A stretch of DNA of 64,000 nucleotides, from contig NZ_CALUCS010000013.1 of NCBI RefSeq assembly GCF_943914615.1, positions 1 to 64,000 of the forward strand, in the 5' to 3' direction. Made by a program: the position numbers and the translations under genes. The notes under the pieces were generated by a model, which saw only the letters and a list, made by a program, of their open reading frames with translations, ran no database searches and was not told where the DNA came from. Shown piece by piece: positions 50,915 to 59,135 of the stretch (position 1 is the first letter of the stretch; every line of letters begins with the position of its first letter). This DNA is from an uncultured Corynebacterium sp. GTDB lineage: Bacteria > Actinomycetota > Actinomycetes > Mycobacteriales > Mycobacteriaceae.

Positions 50915-51238
50915 ATGTCCGACATCGTGAACGTCACCCAGTCCAGCTTCAAGTCCGAGGTCGTCGAGGCCACCCAGCCCGTTCTTGTCGACTTCTGGGC
51001 CGAATGGTGCCGCCCTTGTTTAGCTATGACGCCCATTCTCGACGAGCTGGCGGCGGAGTTCGATGGCAAGGCGAAGATCGCCAAGGTGAACGTCGATGAG
51101 GAGCGCATTCTGGGCGCCATGTTCCAGGTCATGTCCATTCCCGCCCTCATGGTTTTCAAGGACGGGGAAAAGGTCGCGGAATTCACCGGCGCCCAGGATC
51201 GGGACACGCTGCGATCCGCAATTGAGGCACAGCTTTAG
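50915..51238 (+). CDS. trxA: Thioredoxin with WCRPC active site
   Basis: A 107-residue thioredoxin of normal length. The redox site is WAEWCRPCLAM (C32/C35), with Arg in place of the usual Gly between the cysteines, and Leu-Ala instead of Lys after it. The cis-Pro loop MSIPALMVF is present. The residue between the cysteines tunes redox potential, so this protein may differ in reactivity from the WCGPC thioredoxin at 5807. AGGAGGT is 12 bases before the ATG, rather far. It is 123 bp after trxB; GGTCGGACA occurs twice in that gap. Confidence 0.94.
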   Translation: MSDIVNVTQSSFKSEVVEATQPVLVDFWAEWCRPCLAMTPILDELAAEFDGKAKIAKVNVDEERILGAMFQVMSIPALMVFKDGEKVAEFTGAQDRDTLRSAIEAQL

Positions 51239-51246
51239 AACAACTG

Positions 51247-51306
51247 ATGCAACACGCCTGACCTGCAAGTAAAGCAGATCGGCGGATTTGTCCCTAGAAT
51301 TGCATC
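51247..51306. repeat. Short inverted repeat around a lone GCAGGTCAG core
   Basis: GATGCAA (51246-51252) and TTGCATC (51300-51306) flank a 60-bp stretch that contains CTGACCTGC (51258-51266), the core of the dispersed inverted-repeat elements. It lies 105 bp before the amidase start and may be a reduced relative of those elements. Confidence 0.45.
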
Positions 51307-51411
51307 TATGGCTCGCCACTGTTGGCGGAAGATCTCAGATGTGATTTATCTCACAGTGGTTATAGTGGCTTCAATGCCGCGAACGTTTGAAGAATTGGAG
51401 TGTTGAACCCA

Positions 51412-52599
51412 GTGGATCGTTTGCTTCTCCAGGTCGGCGACCGCAGCCCGCGCGTCGCCGAGGTCCGCGGCACTTTGGCGCGCCTCGGGCTGCTGGAAGG
51501 GTATGAAGGCGACACGACCGGCAGCAAGTCGCAGCGCTGGACCAGCGAGGAAGAAGTTTTCGACGAGGCCCTAGCGGAGGCGCTGAAGGCGTTTCAGCAG
51601 CAGCGTGGCATTATCGCCGACGGCACCATCACTCCCGGCACATTGCGTGCGCTGCGTGAGGCCTCCTACACCCTGGGTGCACGTGTGCTCTCATTGCAAA
51701 GCAACCAGTTCGTCGGCGACGACGTGGCGCAGCTGCAGACTCAGCTGCACGATCTGGGTTTCTACACCAGCCGTGTCGACGGCCATTTCGGGCCCCGCAC
51801 ACACTCTGCGGTAGTGAACTACCAGCTGAACTACGGGCTGAATAACGACGGAGTTGTCGGCCCAGATACTCTGCGCGCACTGTCTTACCTGGGGCGGAGG
51901 ATTACCGGCGGTTCACCCCAATCTATTCGAGAGAAGGAACAGATTCGCTCTGCCGGACCGCAGCTAACAGGCAAGCGCGTGGTGATTGACCCGGGCCTAG
52001 GCGGTTCAAACAAGGGATATATCGTTAACGGCCCCTTCGGGCAGATTTCGGAAGAGGAGATCCTGTGGGATCTGGCCGGCAGGGTAGAAGGCCGTATGAT
52101 CGCGGCGGGGATGGAAACTATTCTGTCGCGCCCCCGGTCGGCTAATCCCACTAACCAGGATCGTGCGAACATTGCCAATGCCTTCGGCGCAGACGTCATG
52201 ATTAGCCTGCGTGCCGACATTTACCCGAACGAGAAGGCCAATGGCGCGGCCACGTTCTACTTTGGCTCCCTGACGGGCTACTCGTCCATGGTCGGCGAGA
52301 AGCTTTCTGGCTTTATTCAGCGAGAAATTGTGGCCCGCACACCTCTCCAGAATTGCTTCAACCACGGTCAGACGTGGGATATTCTCCGCCTGACCAATAT
52401 GCCGACGGTGCAGGTCGTACCCGGCTACCTGACCAGCCCTAAGGATGTTGAGACCCTCACTGATCCCGCAATGCGCGATACCATCGCTGAAGCCATCGTT
52501 GTGGCCGTGAAGCGCCTATATCTGCTGGACAAAGACGTCCACGCAACCGGCACTTTTAGCTTCGTGGAACTTCTACAGGCAGAGCTTCCTAACAAGTAG
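51412..52599 (+). CDS. cwlM: CwlM-type N-acetylmuramoyl-L-alanine amidase homologue
   Basis: A 395-residue protein. Two peptidoglycan-binding repeats (about 1-70 and 85-150; DRSPRVAEVRGTLARLGLLE and VDGHFGPRTHSAVVNYQLNY) precede an amidase_3 domain (about 185-370; GKRVVIDPGLGGSNKGY). In M. tuberculosis the homologue Rv3915 acts in the cytosol as a regulator of MurA rather than as a hydrolase, and no signal peptide is seen here either. The usual zinc ligand HGG is replaced by LGG (DPGLGG), which argues against catalysis. Start GTG 51412 is 11 bases after GGAG; GTG 51400 is an alternative. Confidence 0.9.
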   Translation: MDRLLLQVGDRSPRVAEVRGTLARLGLLEGYEGDTTGSKSQRWTSEEEVFDEALAEALKAFQQQRGIIADGTITPGTLRALREASYTLGARVLSLQSNQFVGDDVAQLQTQLHDLGFYTSRVDGHFGPRTHSAVVNYQLNYGLNNDGVVGPDTLRALSYLGRRITGGSPQSIREKEQIRSAGPQLTGKRVVIDPGLGGSNKGYIVNGPFGQISEEEILWDLAGRVEGRMIAAGMETILSRPRSANPTNQDRANIANAFGADVMISLRADIYPNEKANGAATFYFGSLTGYSSMVGEKLSGFIQREIVARTPLQNCFNHGQTWDILRLTNMPTVQVVPGYLTSPKDVETLTDPAMRDTIAEAIVVAVKRLYLLDKDVHATGTFSFVELLQAELPNK

Positions 52600-53469
52600 G
52601 TTTTGCACCGGAGTTGGCGTGGCCACCCGGCCGGGTGTTACTGATGCTTTCGACGTCTGGTTTCCACCAATAACGGTGGGGAGCTTCTCCGGTCCGTTCA
52701 CCTGTGCGTGATCTTCTTCAGCGAAGTCCCCAAAGAGGCTATGGGGTCCGTTAATCTCAAAGCGATAGCGCGGGAAGTGTCGGTGGTGCTTGATCACCTT
52801 GAAGCCCTCCGCCTCCAGAATGTCCTCGGAGAGCATCGGGGCGCTATCCAGAATGTCCTCATTCACCCCGTGGGTTTCTGCAGCGGTTTTCCAACCCCGA
52901 TAGGACTCCGGAACATACTTGAGGGATTCAAGCGCGCTGTATCCGCTTTCTTCTTTCTTTATCTCTTTCCGCGCCTTCTGCCACGAAGGTTCGCTGAGCT
53001 GCCGTGCAAGCTCCTCGTCAAAGTCCTCGACTCGTGCGAAAGCCTCCACTGCCTTTACGCCACGCCGGTGTGCCTCAGTAAGCACCGTATCTATGAGCTG
53101 ATGCTCCAGGTATAGGCCCATATACGGCACCGCCACGTGTACCGTACTCAGCAGAATAGCGTCAGGTGAGATCGGGGCAGTTGGAAGGTTTGCGATGCCC
53201 TGCATGTAGCGAGCGGGAGCAAAAAAAACCGTCGCCGCAGGAACCGGGCGGGTACCCGCATCTCCGGTGCCAACGAAGGCCGTGTAGCCGCAGATACCCC
53301 ATTCCAGGAGGACGTTCTGCAGCCAAACTTGTTTATCAAACACCGGGTCTTTGGGTGATCTACTTTGGCCTTCGTAGTCCGGTGGAAGGGCCCAGAAGGT
53401 CGATGCCGCCGCGCTAGGCTCTAGATCTTCGGAACACTGAGGGGTGATGGCTCTAATTTGTACTTCCAC
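52573..53469 (-). CDS. Conserved protein, Rv3916c-like (GNAT-type)
   Basis: A 298-residue protein at the position of M. tuberculosis Rv3916c, between cwlM and parB. The central part (VQIRAITPQC at the start, then ILLSTVHVAVPYMGLYLEHQLIDTVLTEAHRRGVKAVEAFA) resembles the acyl-CoA-binding region of GNAT acetyltransferases. The C-terminus includes EGFKVIKHHRHFPRYRFEI. GTG 53469 follows AAAGGAG at good distance. Its last 27 bp overlap convergently with cwlM. Acceptor substrate unknown. Confidence 0.7.
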   Translation of the reverse strand: MEVQIRAITPQCSEDLEPSAAASTFWALPPDYEGQSRSPKDPVFDKQVWLQNVLLEWGICGYTAFVGTGDAGTRPVPAATVFFAPARYMQGIANLPTAPISPDAILLSTVHVAVPYMGLYLEHQLIDTVLTEAHRRGVKAVEAFARVEDFDEELARQLSEPSWQKARKEIKKEESGYSALESLKYVPESYRGWKTAAETHGVNEDILDSAPMLSEDILEAEGFKVIKHHRHFPRYRFEINGPHSLFGDFAEEDHAQVNGPEKLPTVIGGNQTSKASVTPGRVATPTPVQNLLVRKLCL

Positions 53470-53622
53470 AGTGCTCCTTTCTGTTCGTTGAAGACATCCA
53501 GGAGCCCCTGGAGGTAGCGAGTCTGGAATGCGCAATCCGCGGCGTTCGGTTGGCTTCTACGAGAATCCTATAGGGGACCAATCATTCCCGTGGCAAAATC
53601 GCCAGTTTATTGCTACACAAAA

Positions 53623-53650
53623 CCCCGATGTTTCACGTGAAACATCGGGG
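53623..53650 (-). terminator. parS: parS-1 embedded in a terminator-like 28-bp palindrome
   Basis: The exact parS TGTTTCACGTGAAACA (53629-53644) is the centre of a perfect 28-bp palindrome with CCCCGA/TCGGGG ends. On the minus strand it is followed by TTTTGTGT and lies 22 bp after the nitroreductase stop, so it can act both as ParB-binding centromere site and as a rho-independent terminator. Confidence 0.8.
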
Positions 53651-53672
53651 CTAAAAGTGGAAAAGCTAACGA

Positions 53673-54254
53673 TTAATAGTGGTTGTCCACTCGCCGGTTC
53701 GCCGCACGCCCCGGATGAGTGGGATCCTCATTGGCGTAGCCCGCAGCCACTACGAGAGCGATTGATCGGTCGTCGCGCCCCTCCAGGCCAATTGCCTTCT
53801 TGACGCCATCTTCATTCCAACCGGTAGTGGGGGAGGTAGCGAGACCCTGTTCCTGGGCTGCAAGTAGCAAGAATCCAGCAACTAGCATGGCATCCCGAAT
53901 GCCGATTTCGCGTAGCTTCTCCGCCGATGCAGAGCCATTGAAATCACGAACCTTCTCCGTAAGCTCTGGCCCCAGCACGTCCTGGGCGTCGTCTGGAACG
54001 ACCTCAGAGCGACCAACAAGCACGAATACCACGGGCGCATCTAGGAACTGCTGTTGCCCCGAGGCGTCGAAAATTGCCTGCTTAACGGCCTCATCTTGGA
54101 TAACAACCAGGTCACGCATCTGCGCATTAAACGCACTTGGGGCTTCGAGGGCATTCTGAACCACTCGATCCAAGACTTCAGCGGGAATCGACTGATCGGT
54201 GAACTGGCGTGTTGCACGACGAGAAGAAATAGCTTCGGTCACGGTCAGAGTCAT
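53673..54254 (-). CDS. Nitroreductase-family flavoprotein
   Basis: A 193-residue FMN-dependent oxidoreductase. The N-terminal FMN phosphate-binding pattern SSRRATRQFTDQSIP and the segment APSAFNAQMRDLVVIQD are typical, as is LGLxxSPxxG-type ATSPTTGWNEDGVKKAIGL. It reduces nitro-aromatics or quinone-like compounds using NAD(P)H; physiological role unknown. It is placed between parB and the cwlM neighbourhood and followed by the parS terminator. Confidence 0.88.
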   Translation of the reverse strand: MTLTVTEAISSRRATRQFTDQSIPAEVLDRVVQNALEAPSAFNAQMRDLVVIQDEAVKQAIFDASGQQQFLDAPVVFVLVGRSEVVPDDAQDVLGPELTEKVRDFNGSASAEKLREIGIRDAMLVAGFLLLAAQEQGLATSPTTGWNEDGVKKAIGLEGRDDRSIALVVAAGYANEDPTHPGRAANRRVDNHY

Positions 54255-54322
54255 GAAAATGTGCTCCTTTGATCAGAGTCGGTATTGTCTCTTTTGGCTT
54301 GATCTTCGTTAGCCTAAGCGTT

Positions 54323-55858
54323 CTAGTGCTTCTTAAACTTCAACAGTTCGATGATTCTGTCGAAATCCTCTGGGCCACCAAATTCAACGACAATCTTGCC
54401 CTTTTTCTTCCCCATTTGGACACTTACCTTCGTCTCCAGCGCATCGGAGGCATTGTCCACCCAATTGGAAACCTCCTCCGGGAGTTGTTGAGGCTTGCGC
54501 CCACTAGGCTTTGTGCCATTAGCTGCCGTATCCCCTCGGTTTAGAAGAGTCACGGCTTCCTCGGTGGCGCGCACACTCAATCCCTCGCTAACAACACGGG
54601 TAGCGAGCTTTTCCTGCTCATCAGCGCCGCTCTTCAACCCAAGGAGGGCACGAGCGTGACCTGCGCTGAGCACTCCCGCTCCAACGCGTCGCTGGACGGA
54701 AACCGGCAATTGGAGCAGTCGGATCATATTAGTGATCAGCGGACGAGAACGCCCGATCTTCTTCGCCAACTGTTCCTGAGTTACGCCAAACTCTTCCATC
54801 AGCTGCTGGTAGGCGGCCGCTTCCTCCAGCGGGTTCAACTGGACGCGGTGAATGTTCTCCAACAGCGCGTCCCGGAGCATCTCATCGTCTGCAGTTTCCC
54901 GGACGATGGCGGGAATTACTTCAAACCCGGCTCGCTTTGCCGCTCGGAGGCGGCGCTCACCCATGATGAGCTCATAGGTAGACCCCTCATCCGGAGCCTT
55001 ACGAACCACGATAGGCTGCATGAGCCCGAACTCCTTGATGGAGTGGACGAGCTCCTGGAGGGCTTCTTCGTCGAATACCTCGCGCGGCTGCTTAGCATTT
55101 GTACGTATAGCGTCGAGGGCTAGCTCTTGGTAGGTCGCCCCGAAATTCTCATCGGATGTTTCACGTGAAACATTGGACTCGTTCGCGGTCGAAGAGCGAT
55201 CCCCAGTGACTTCACCACCCAAACCGCCTGTCCAGTGGGTACCCGAAACCGAAACGTCACTGTGACGTTTCGGCTCCATACCTGGGGTACCTTCCCTGGC
55301 GCTTCCATTTCGTTCAATTGTCGATTTCTCAGAGTAGCTTCGACTGGTTTGCGAGTCTGAGGACCTCGTTTGGGCACCGGCAGTCGATTCACCGAACCGA
55401 CCATTCTTCCCGCCGGTTCGCGAACGCGCGTCGGCCTCGGAACCTCTCGTGTCAGCACCACTACCTGAGCCACTACCCAGGACAATGTCTGCTGCTCCAT
55501 CCCCTAGAGATGGGCGAGCAGGCCCGGTAGGAATAAGGGAGGCAAGACCCCGACCTAGGCCACCTCGGCGGGCATTACCTACGGCGCTAGGGGAAGGCAT
55601 CTGCGGCTTTCGAGAGCCGTTACTAGATTTGGTCGCGCCTAAAGCTCGACCAGCGTCCGACGGTACGTTATTTCCAGAATTCTGGGGCATCTTCCCGCCG
55701 GCCGGCTTCTTCTTCGGCAACGAACTCTCCTGATCTTGCGGTGATTTAGGCACAACGTGTGCGTTCCCGTCCTTATCCGCAGCGTTCAGAACGTTGTGGT
55801 TGTTGCCCTTAAAGTCTTTATTCGACAATTTGGATTCTTTTTTATTGCGTTTCCCCAC
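54323..55858 (-). CDS. parB: Chromosome partitioning protein ParB, long form
   Basis: A 511-residue CTP-dependent parS-binding clamp. The ParA-activating motif RRGGLGRGLASLIP sits at about residue 97-110 rather than at the N-terminus. The ParB/Srx CTPase domain (about 237-335; QPIVVRKAP, GERRLRAAKRAG, NIHRVQLNPLEEA), the HTH (about 340-400, VTQEQLAKKIGRSRPLITNM) and the C-terminal dimer domain follow. Typical ParB is 330-380 residues; the 95-residue head and the long Ser/Gly linker are extra. GTG 55858 with AGGGTGAT lies 2 bp after parA. A parS site lies in the coding region. Confidence 0.94.
   Translation of the reverse strand: MGKRNKKESKLSNKDFKGNNHNVLNAADKDGNAHVVPKSPQDQESSLPKKKPAGGKMPQNSGNNVPSDAGRALGATKSSNGSRKPQMPSPSAVGNARRGGLGRGLASLIPTGPARPSLGDGAADIVLGSGSGSGADTRGSEADARSRTGGKNGRFGESTAGAQTRSSDSQTSRSYSEKSTIERNGSAREGTPGMEPKRHSDVSVSGTHWTGGLGGEVTGDRSSTANESNVSRETSDENFGATYQELALDAIRTNAKQPREVFDEEALQELVHSIKEFGLMQPIVVRKAPDEGSTYELIMGERRLRAAKRAGFEVIPAIVRETADDEMLRDALLENIHRVQLNPLEEAAAYQQLMEEFGVTQEQLAKKIGRSRPLITNMIRLLQLPVSVQRRVGAGVLSAGHARALLGLKSGADEQEKLATRVVSEGLSVRATEEAVTLLNRGDTAANGTKPSGRKPQQLPEEVSNWVDNASDALETKVSVQMGKKKGKIVVEFGGPEDFDRIIELLKFKKH
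55157..55172. promoter_or_regulatory. parS: parS-2, inside parB
   Basis: An exact TGTTTCACGTGAAACA, encoding the residues NVSRET in the ParB linker. ParB would load onto its own gene here. Confidence 0.93.
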
Positions 55859-55860
55859 TA

Positions 55861-56799
55861 TTAATCACCCTGATTATGTAGTTCTGGGGCAATTCCGATG
55901 GGCGCCGTTTCCGAGGTAGGGAGATAGTCGCCACGCTGAGCAAATTCCTTTGCTGCGTCATAGTAGGCAAGCGCACCCGGAGCGCCACCGTCGTACTGCA
56001 ACACTGTCATGTTGTAACTCGGGGCCTCAGATACTTTCACGTTGCGGGGAATGTGGTTATCCAACACCACGGATCCGAAGTGAGTTCGAACGTCATCGCT
56101 AACGTTCTGAGAAAGCCTAGTGCGACCATCATACATCGTTAGTAGCACGCCCGAAATATGGAGGTTCTGGTTCAAGCTTTCACGAATCATAGCGATGTTA
56201 TCGATCAACTGGCTCACGCCCTCGAGGGCGTAATACTCGCACTGAATAGGAATAAGTACCTCATCCACGGCCGTCATCGCGTTGATTGTCAATAGCCCGA
56301 GCGATGGGGGACAGTCGATAAAGACGTAATCAAAACCGTGCTCTTCGATCCACTCATCACTAATGGCGGAGGAGAGTCGGTACTCTCGACGGACTTCGTT
56401 AACCAAGTTAATCTCGGCTCCAGCGAGATCGATGGTCGCTGGAACACAGTAGATGTTCTCGTTCTCCTCGTTGGCCTGCATCACTTGATCGACAGTCATC
56501 TCATTTAGCAGAACTTCATAGGAAGATGGTGTACCGGCGTGATGCACCGCGTTGAGCGCCGTCGAAGCATTTCCCTGCGGGTCCAAGTCAATAACAAGCA
56601 CCTTCATGCCCAGAAGGGAGAGTGACCACGCCAGGTTAACGGTGGATGTTGTCTTACCTACACCGCCTTTCTGGTTGGCAATGGTGATCTTCCTGCATTT
56701 CTCCGGCCGGGGCAGCTTGTTCCGGTTCGGGTTCTTCAAGCGCGCGGCCTGCTGGGCAGCTCGCCCAATGGGTGTTTCATCCATGTCGAAAGTCGACAT
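55861..56799 (-). CDS. parA: Chromosome partitioning ATPase ParA
   Basis: A 312-residue deviant-Walker ATPase that moves ParB-parS complexes to the cell pole with DivIVA. The Walker A motif is ANQKGGVGKTTSTVNLAWSL (about residue 40-60), with DLDPQGNAST and the switch FIDCPPSLGLLTINA also intact. The 35-residue head with Arg/Lys is usual for actinobacteria. The stop is 2 bp from the parB start. A parS lies 29 bp upstream of its ATG. Confidence 0.96.
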   Translation of the reverse strand: MSTFDMDETPIGRAAQQAARLKNPNRNKLPRPEKCRKITIANQKGGVGKTTSTVNLAWSLSLLGMKVLVIDLDPQGNASTALNAVHHAGTPSSYEVLLNEMTVDQVMQANEENENIYCVPATIDLAGAEINLVNEVRREYRLSSAISDEWIEEHGFDYVFIDCPPSLGLLTINAMTAVDEVLIPIQCEYYALEGVSQLIDNIAMIRESLNQNLHISGVLLTMYDGRTRLSQNVSDDVRTHFGSVVLDNHIPRNVKVSEAPSYNMTVLQYDGGAPGALAYYDAAKEFAQRGDYLPTSETAPIGIAPELHNQGD

Positions 56800-56827
56800 C
56801 TATGTCCAATCCTGAAGTCAAAAGAGA

Positions 56828-56843
56828 TGTTTCACGTGAAACA
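56828..56843. promoter_or_regulatory. parS: parS-3, upstream of parA
   Basis: An exact TGTTTCACGTGAAACA within a 20-bp palindrome GATGTTTCACGTGAAACATC (56826-56845), between the rsmG stop and the parA start, where ParB could autoregulate parAB. Confidence 0.95.
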
Positions 56844-56895
56844 TCGAGGTGTATGTAAAGGATAGATCAGCCTCGGAGAGGCCACAATGAGAGTC

Positions 56896-57564
56896 CTACT
56901 TGATACGCGGAATGGTGATTACGTGTGTGGGCTCCGCCACCTTAGACTCGCCAACCAACTGGATGGTTCCATCACCACCTCCGGCTTTAGCGATCTCCTT
57001 AGCGTCTCGACTAAGTTCTTCGGCGACAGAACCTCCCTTGAGGGCCTTCATAGCCCCACCGACGCGAACTAGGGGAAGTGACCAACGCGTAAGCTTACCC
57101 AACGGTGCCACAGCCCGAGACGTAGCCACATCCGCACCACCCAAGGACTTAACCACATCGGGTTCCTCGGCGCGGCCTCGAACAACCTCACAACCCAGAT
57201 CAAGCCGATCGTTGATCTCGGACAGGAAGTTATACCGCCGCAGGAGAGGTTCCAGTAGCTGTACCTTTAGATCCGGCCGCGCAATGGCCAGCGGGATACC
57301 CGGCAGGCCGGCACCGGAACCGATATCCACAACACGGGAGCCCTCATCTACAACCTCCCCGAGTACAGCGGAGTTAAGGATATGGCGCTCCCAGATACGC
57401 GGAACCTCGCGGGGGCCTAGCAAGCCCCGCTCAATACCGGCAGTCGCCAAGAACTCCGCATACTCTTGAGCCAACGGCAGACGATCGCCGAAAACCTCTA
57501 TCGCGGCCGCTGGTGGTTCACCAAGTTCCGGGCTTTGAATGTTCTCGTCGTCTCGATTTCCCAT
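56896..57564 (-). CDS. rsmG: 16S rRNA (guanine-527-N7)-methyltransferase
   Basis: A 222-residue SAM-dependent methyltransferase (GidB). The SAM site is VVDIGSGAGLPGIPLAIARP (about 77-96), and RAVAPLGKLTRWSLPLV is the conserved target-binding part. It methylates G527 of 16S rRNA; loss gives low-level streptomycin resistance in relatives. It lies between parA and yidC; in M. tuberculosis a jag gene lies between yidC and rsmG, but no such gene is seen here. Confidence 0.95.
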   Translation of the reverse strand: MGNRDDENIQSPELGEPPAAAIEVFGDRLPLAQEYAEFLATAGIERGLLGPREVPRIWERHILNSAVLGEVVDEGSRVVDIGSGAGLPGIPLAIARPDLKVQLLEPLLRRYNFLSEINDRLDLGCEVVRGRAEEPDVVKSLGGADVATSRAVAPLGKLTRWSLPLVRVGGAMKALKGGSVAEELSRDAKEIAKAGGGDGTIQLVGESKVAEPTHVITIPRIK

Positions 57565-57599
57565 CTAGACACTCCTTCAGCGGTGGGAGGTAGGGGCGA

Positions 57600-57615
57600 T
57601 GTTTCACGTGAAACA
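57600..57615. promoter_or_regulatory. parS: parS-4, upstream of rsmG
   Basis: An exact TGTTTCACGTGAAACA 35 bp before the rsmG start and the one nearest to oriC of the four in this window. Confidence 0.95.
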
Positions 57616-57704
57616 TTCGGCTTCTCTTACTCAAGCCATTCTATAGCCCGTGGGTCGCGAAGCATCACCGGAGTCTAGTGCCGGAAATCTACATGATCGG
57701 CGCT

Positions 57705-57745
57705 GCCGAAAAACAAAAGAACCGCCACCATGACGGTGGCGGTTC
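57705..57745 (-). terminator. Rho-independent terminator of yidC
   Basis: GAACCGCCACC (57719-57729) pairs with GGTGGCGGTTC (57735-57745); the minus strand continues TTTTGTTTTTC. It lies 49 bp after the yidC stop. Confidence 0.9.
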
Positions 57746-57793
57746 GAGAAGCAACAAGGTGCCGCACTCTTGGCTAGTGCTGGCGACTATAAA

Positions 57794-58768
57794 CTACTTC
57801 CGCTTCTTGCCCTTCTTCTTGGGATTGTCGGGGCGCGCACCAACCTTCGGGGCAGAGGTGCGCTTGGAAGCAGCGATGGCTTCCTTCTCGGCCTCCTCCT
57901 CAGCATCCATCTTCTTGTAGAGGAAGTACTGCTGCAGGTAGGACCAAGCCATATTGGTAGCCATGTACAGGGCGAGACCAACCTGCCACGCAAAGCCACC
58001 CATCAAATACAGAACCGGCATGACCCACAGCATCAGCTTTTGCATCATGTCCATCTGCATCTGAGACTGCATCGCCTTAGGATCATTAGCCTTGATCGGG
58101 TTCTCCGCGCGACGCTTGGCAGCGCGATCCATGGACATGCGAGCAGAGAAGTGCATCAACACGGAGGCCAGCAGCATTAGCGGCACAACCACCAGGATGA
58201 TGTTGGTCCGGGTGAAGTCAACTACGCCGTCCTCAGAGAAGGCACGGTAGTTGTTCGGATCCATGGAGATAAAGCCGGAAAGGGGAGTGCCGAAGATACG
58301 AGCGTCCAGGAAGGACTGAACCTCGTCTACACCGAAGAAGTAGTTCGGCGTATTACGAGTCTCCTCAACCGTCATTCCAAGCTGACCCACACCCGTGCCC
58401 GTACGGTTGAAGGAACGGAGCACGTGGAACAGACCAAGGAAGATTGGCATCTGCACCAGCATTGGCAGGCAGGAAGCCAGCGGGTTTACGCCCATTTCCT
58501 TCTGCAGCTTGCGCATCTCGATCGCCAGAGTCTGGCGGTCATTCTTGTACTTGCGCTGCAGCTCCTGCATTTTTGGCTGCATTTCTTGCATTTTGCGGCT
58601 GGAACGCAGCTGATTGGCCATCGGCTTCACCAAGAGAATACGAATGGTGAACACGAGGAACATGATTGCCAGCGCCCAAGTGATGCCCGAATCTGGGCTC
58701 AGGACGTAGCTAAACAGCTTATGCCAGAACCACAAAACGCCGGACACTGGATAATAAATAAAATCCAT
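57794..58768 (-). CDS. yidC: Membrane protein insertase YidC
   Basis: A 324-residue polytopic insertase that places proteins in the membrane with or without SecYEG. It begins MDFIYYPVSGVLWFWHKLFS; the cytosolic coiled loop (SSRKMQEMQPKMQELQRKYK) and the hydrophilic-groove helices (CLPMLVQMPIFLGLFHVLR) are typical. It ends in a Lys-rich ribosome-contacting tail. I used ATG 58768; upstream codons to 58825 do not match. Part of the rpmH-rnpA-yidD-yidC block. Confidence 0.95.
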   Translation of the reverse strand: MDFIYYPVSGVLWFWHKLFSYVLSPDSGITWALAIMFLVFTIRILLVKPMANQLRSSRKMQEMQPKMQELQRKYKNDRQTLAIEMRKLQKEMGVNPLASCLPMLVQMPIFLGLFHVLRSFNRTGTGVGQLGMTVEETRNTPNYFFGVDEVQSFLDARIFGTPLSGFISMDPNNYRAFSEDGVVDFTRTNIILVVVPLMLLASVLMHFSARMSMDRAAKRRAENPIKANDPKAMQSQMQMDMMQKLMLWVMPVLYLMGGFAWQVGLALYMATNMAWSYLQQYFLYKKMDAEEEAEKEAIAASKRTSAPKVGARPDNPKKKGKKRK

Positions 58769-58855
58769 GGCGACTCGAGGTTTCTCCTGAAGTTGATCTT
58801 TTAAGGCCCGTAGGGCCGGCGCCACCGATACCTGGCGTCCAACAAAGGAACACAG

Positions 58856-59098
58856 CTAGCGATGCCGCCTGCCCCACGAGCGCAGGGGACGACGAGGCGG
58901 GACGGGGTCCCAACCTCCCGGATGCCATGGCCCACAGCGGGCCAAACGACCCAACGCGAGAAGCGACCCCTTAATCAGACCGTGACGGCCTATAGCGGTT
59001 AAGGCGTAGTTGCTGCACGTAGGATCAAAACGGCATGTTGGCCCCATTTTAAGGGGTGACACATAACTTTGGTAACCAAGGATTAATCGGCGAGCCAT
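58856..59098 (-). CDS. yidD: YidD membrane-insertion efficiency factor
   Basis: An 80-residue protein with the YidD signature GPTCRFDPTCSNYALTAIGR and the usual amphipathic start RRLILGYQSYVSPL. The C-terminus is Arg/Pro/Trp-rich. I chose the ATG at 59098 because the upstream in-frame codons (to 59191) overlap rnpA and do not fit the family. It assists YidC-dependent insertion. Confidence 0.92.
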   Translation of the reverse strand: MARRLILGYQSYVSPLKMGPTCRFDPTCSNYALTAIGRHGLIKGSLLALGRLARCGPWHPGGWDPVPPRRPLRSWGRRHR

Positions 59099-59135
59099 TC
59101 GGGCCCCGACCCCTGGACGACCATTAGAACCATTG

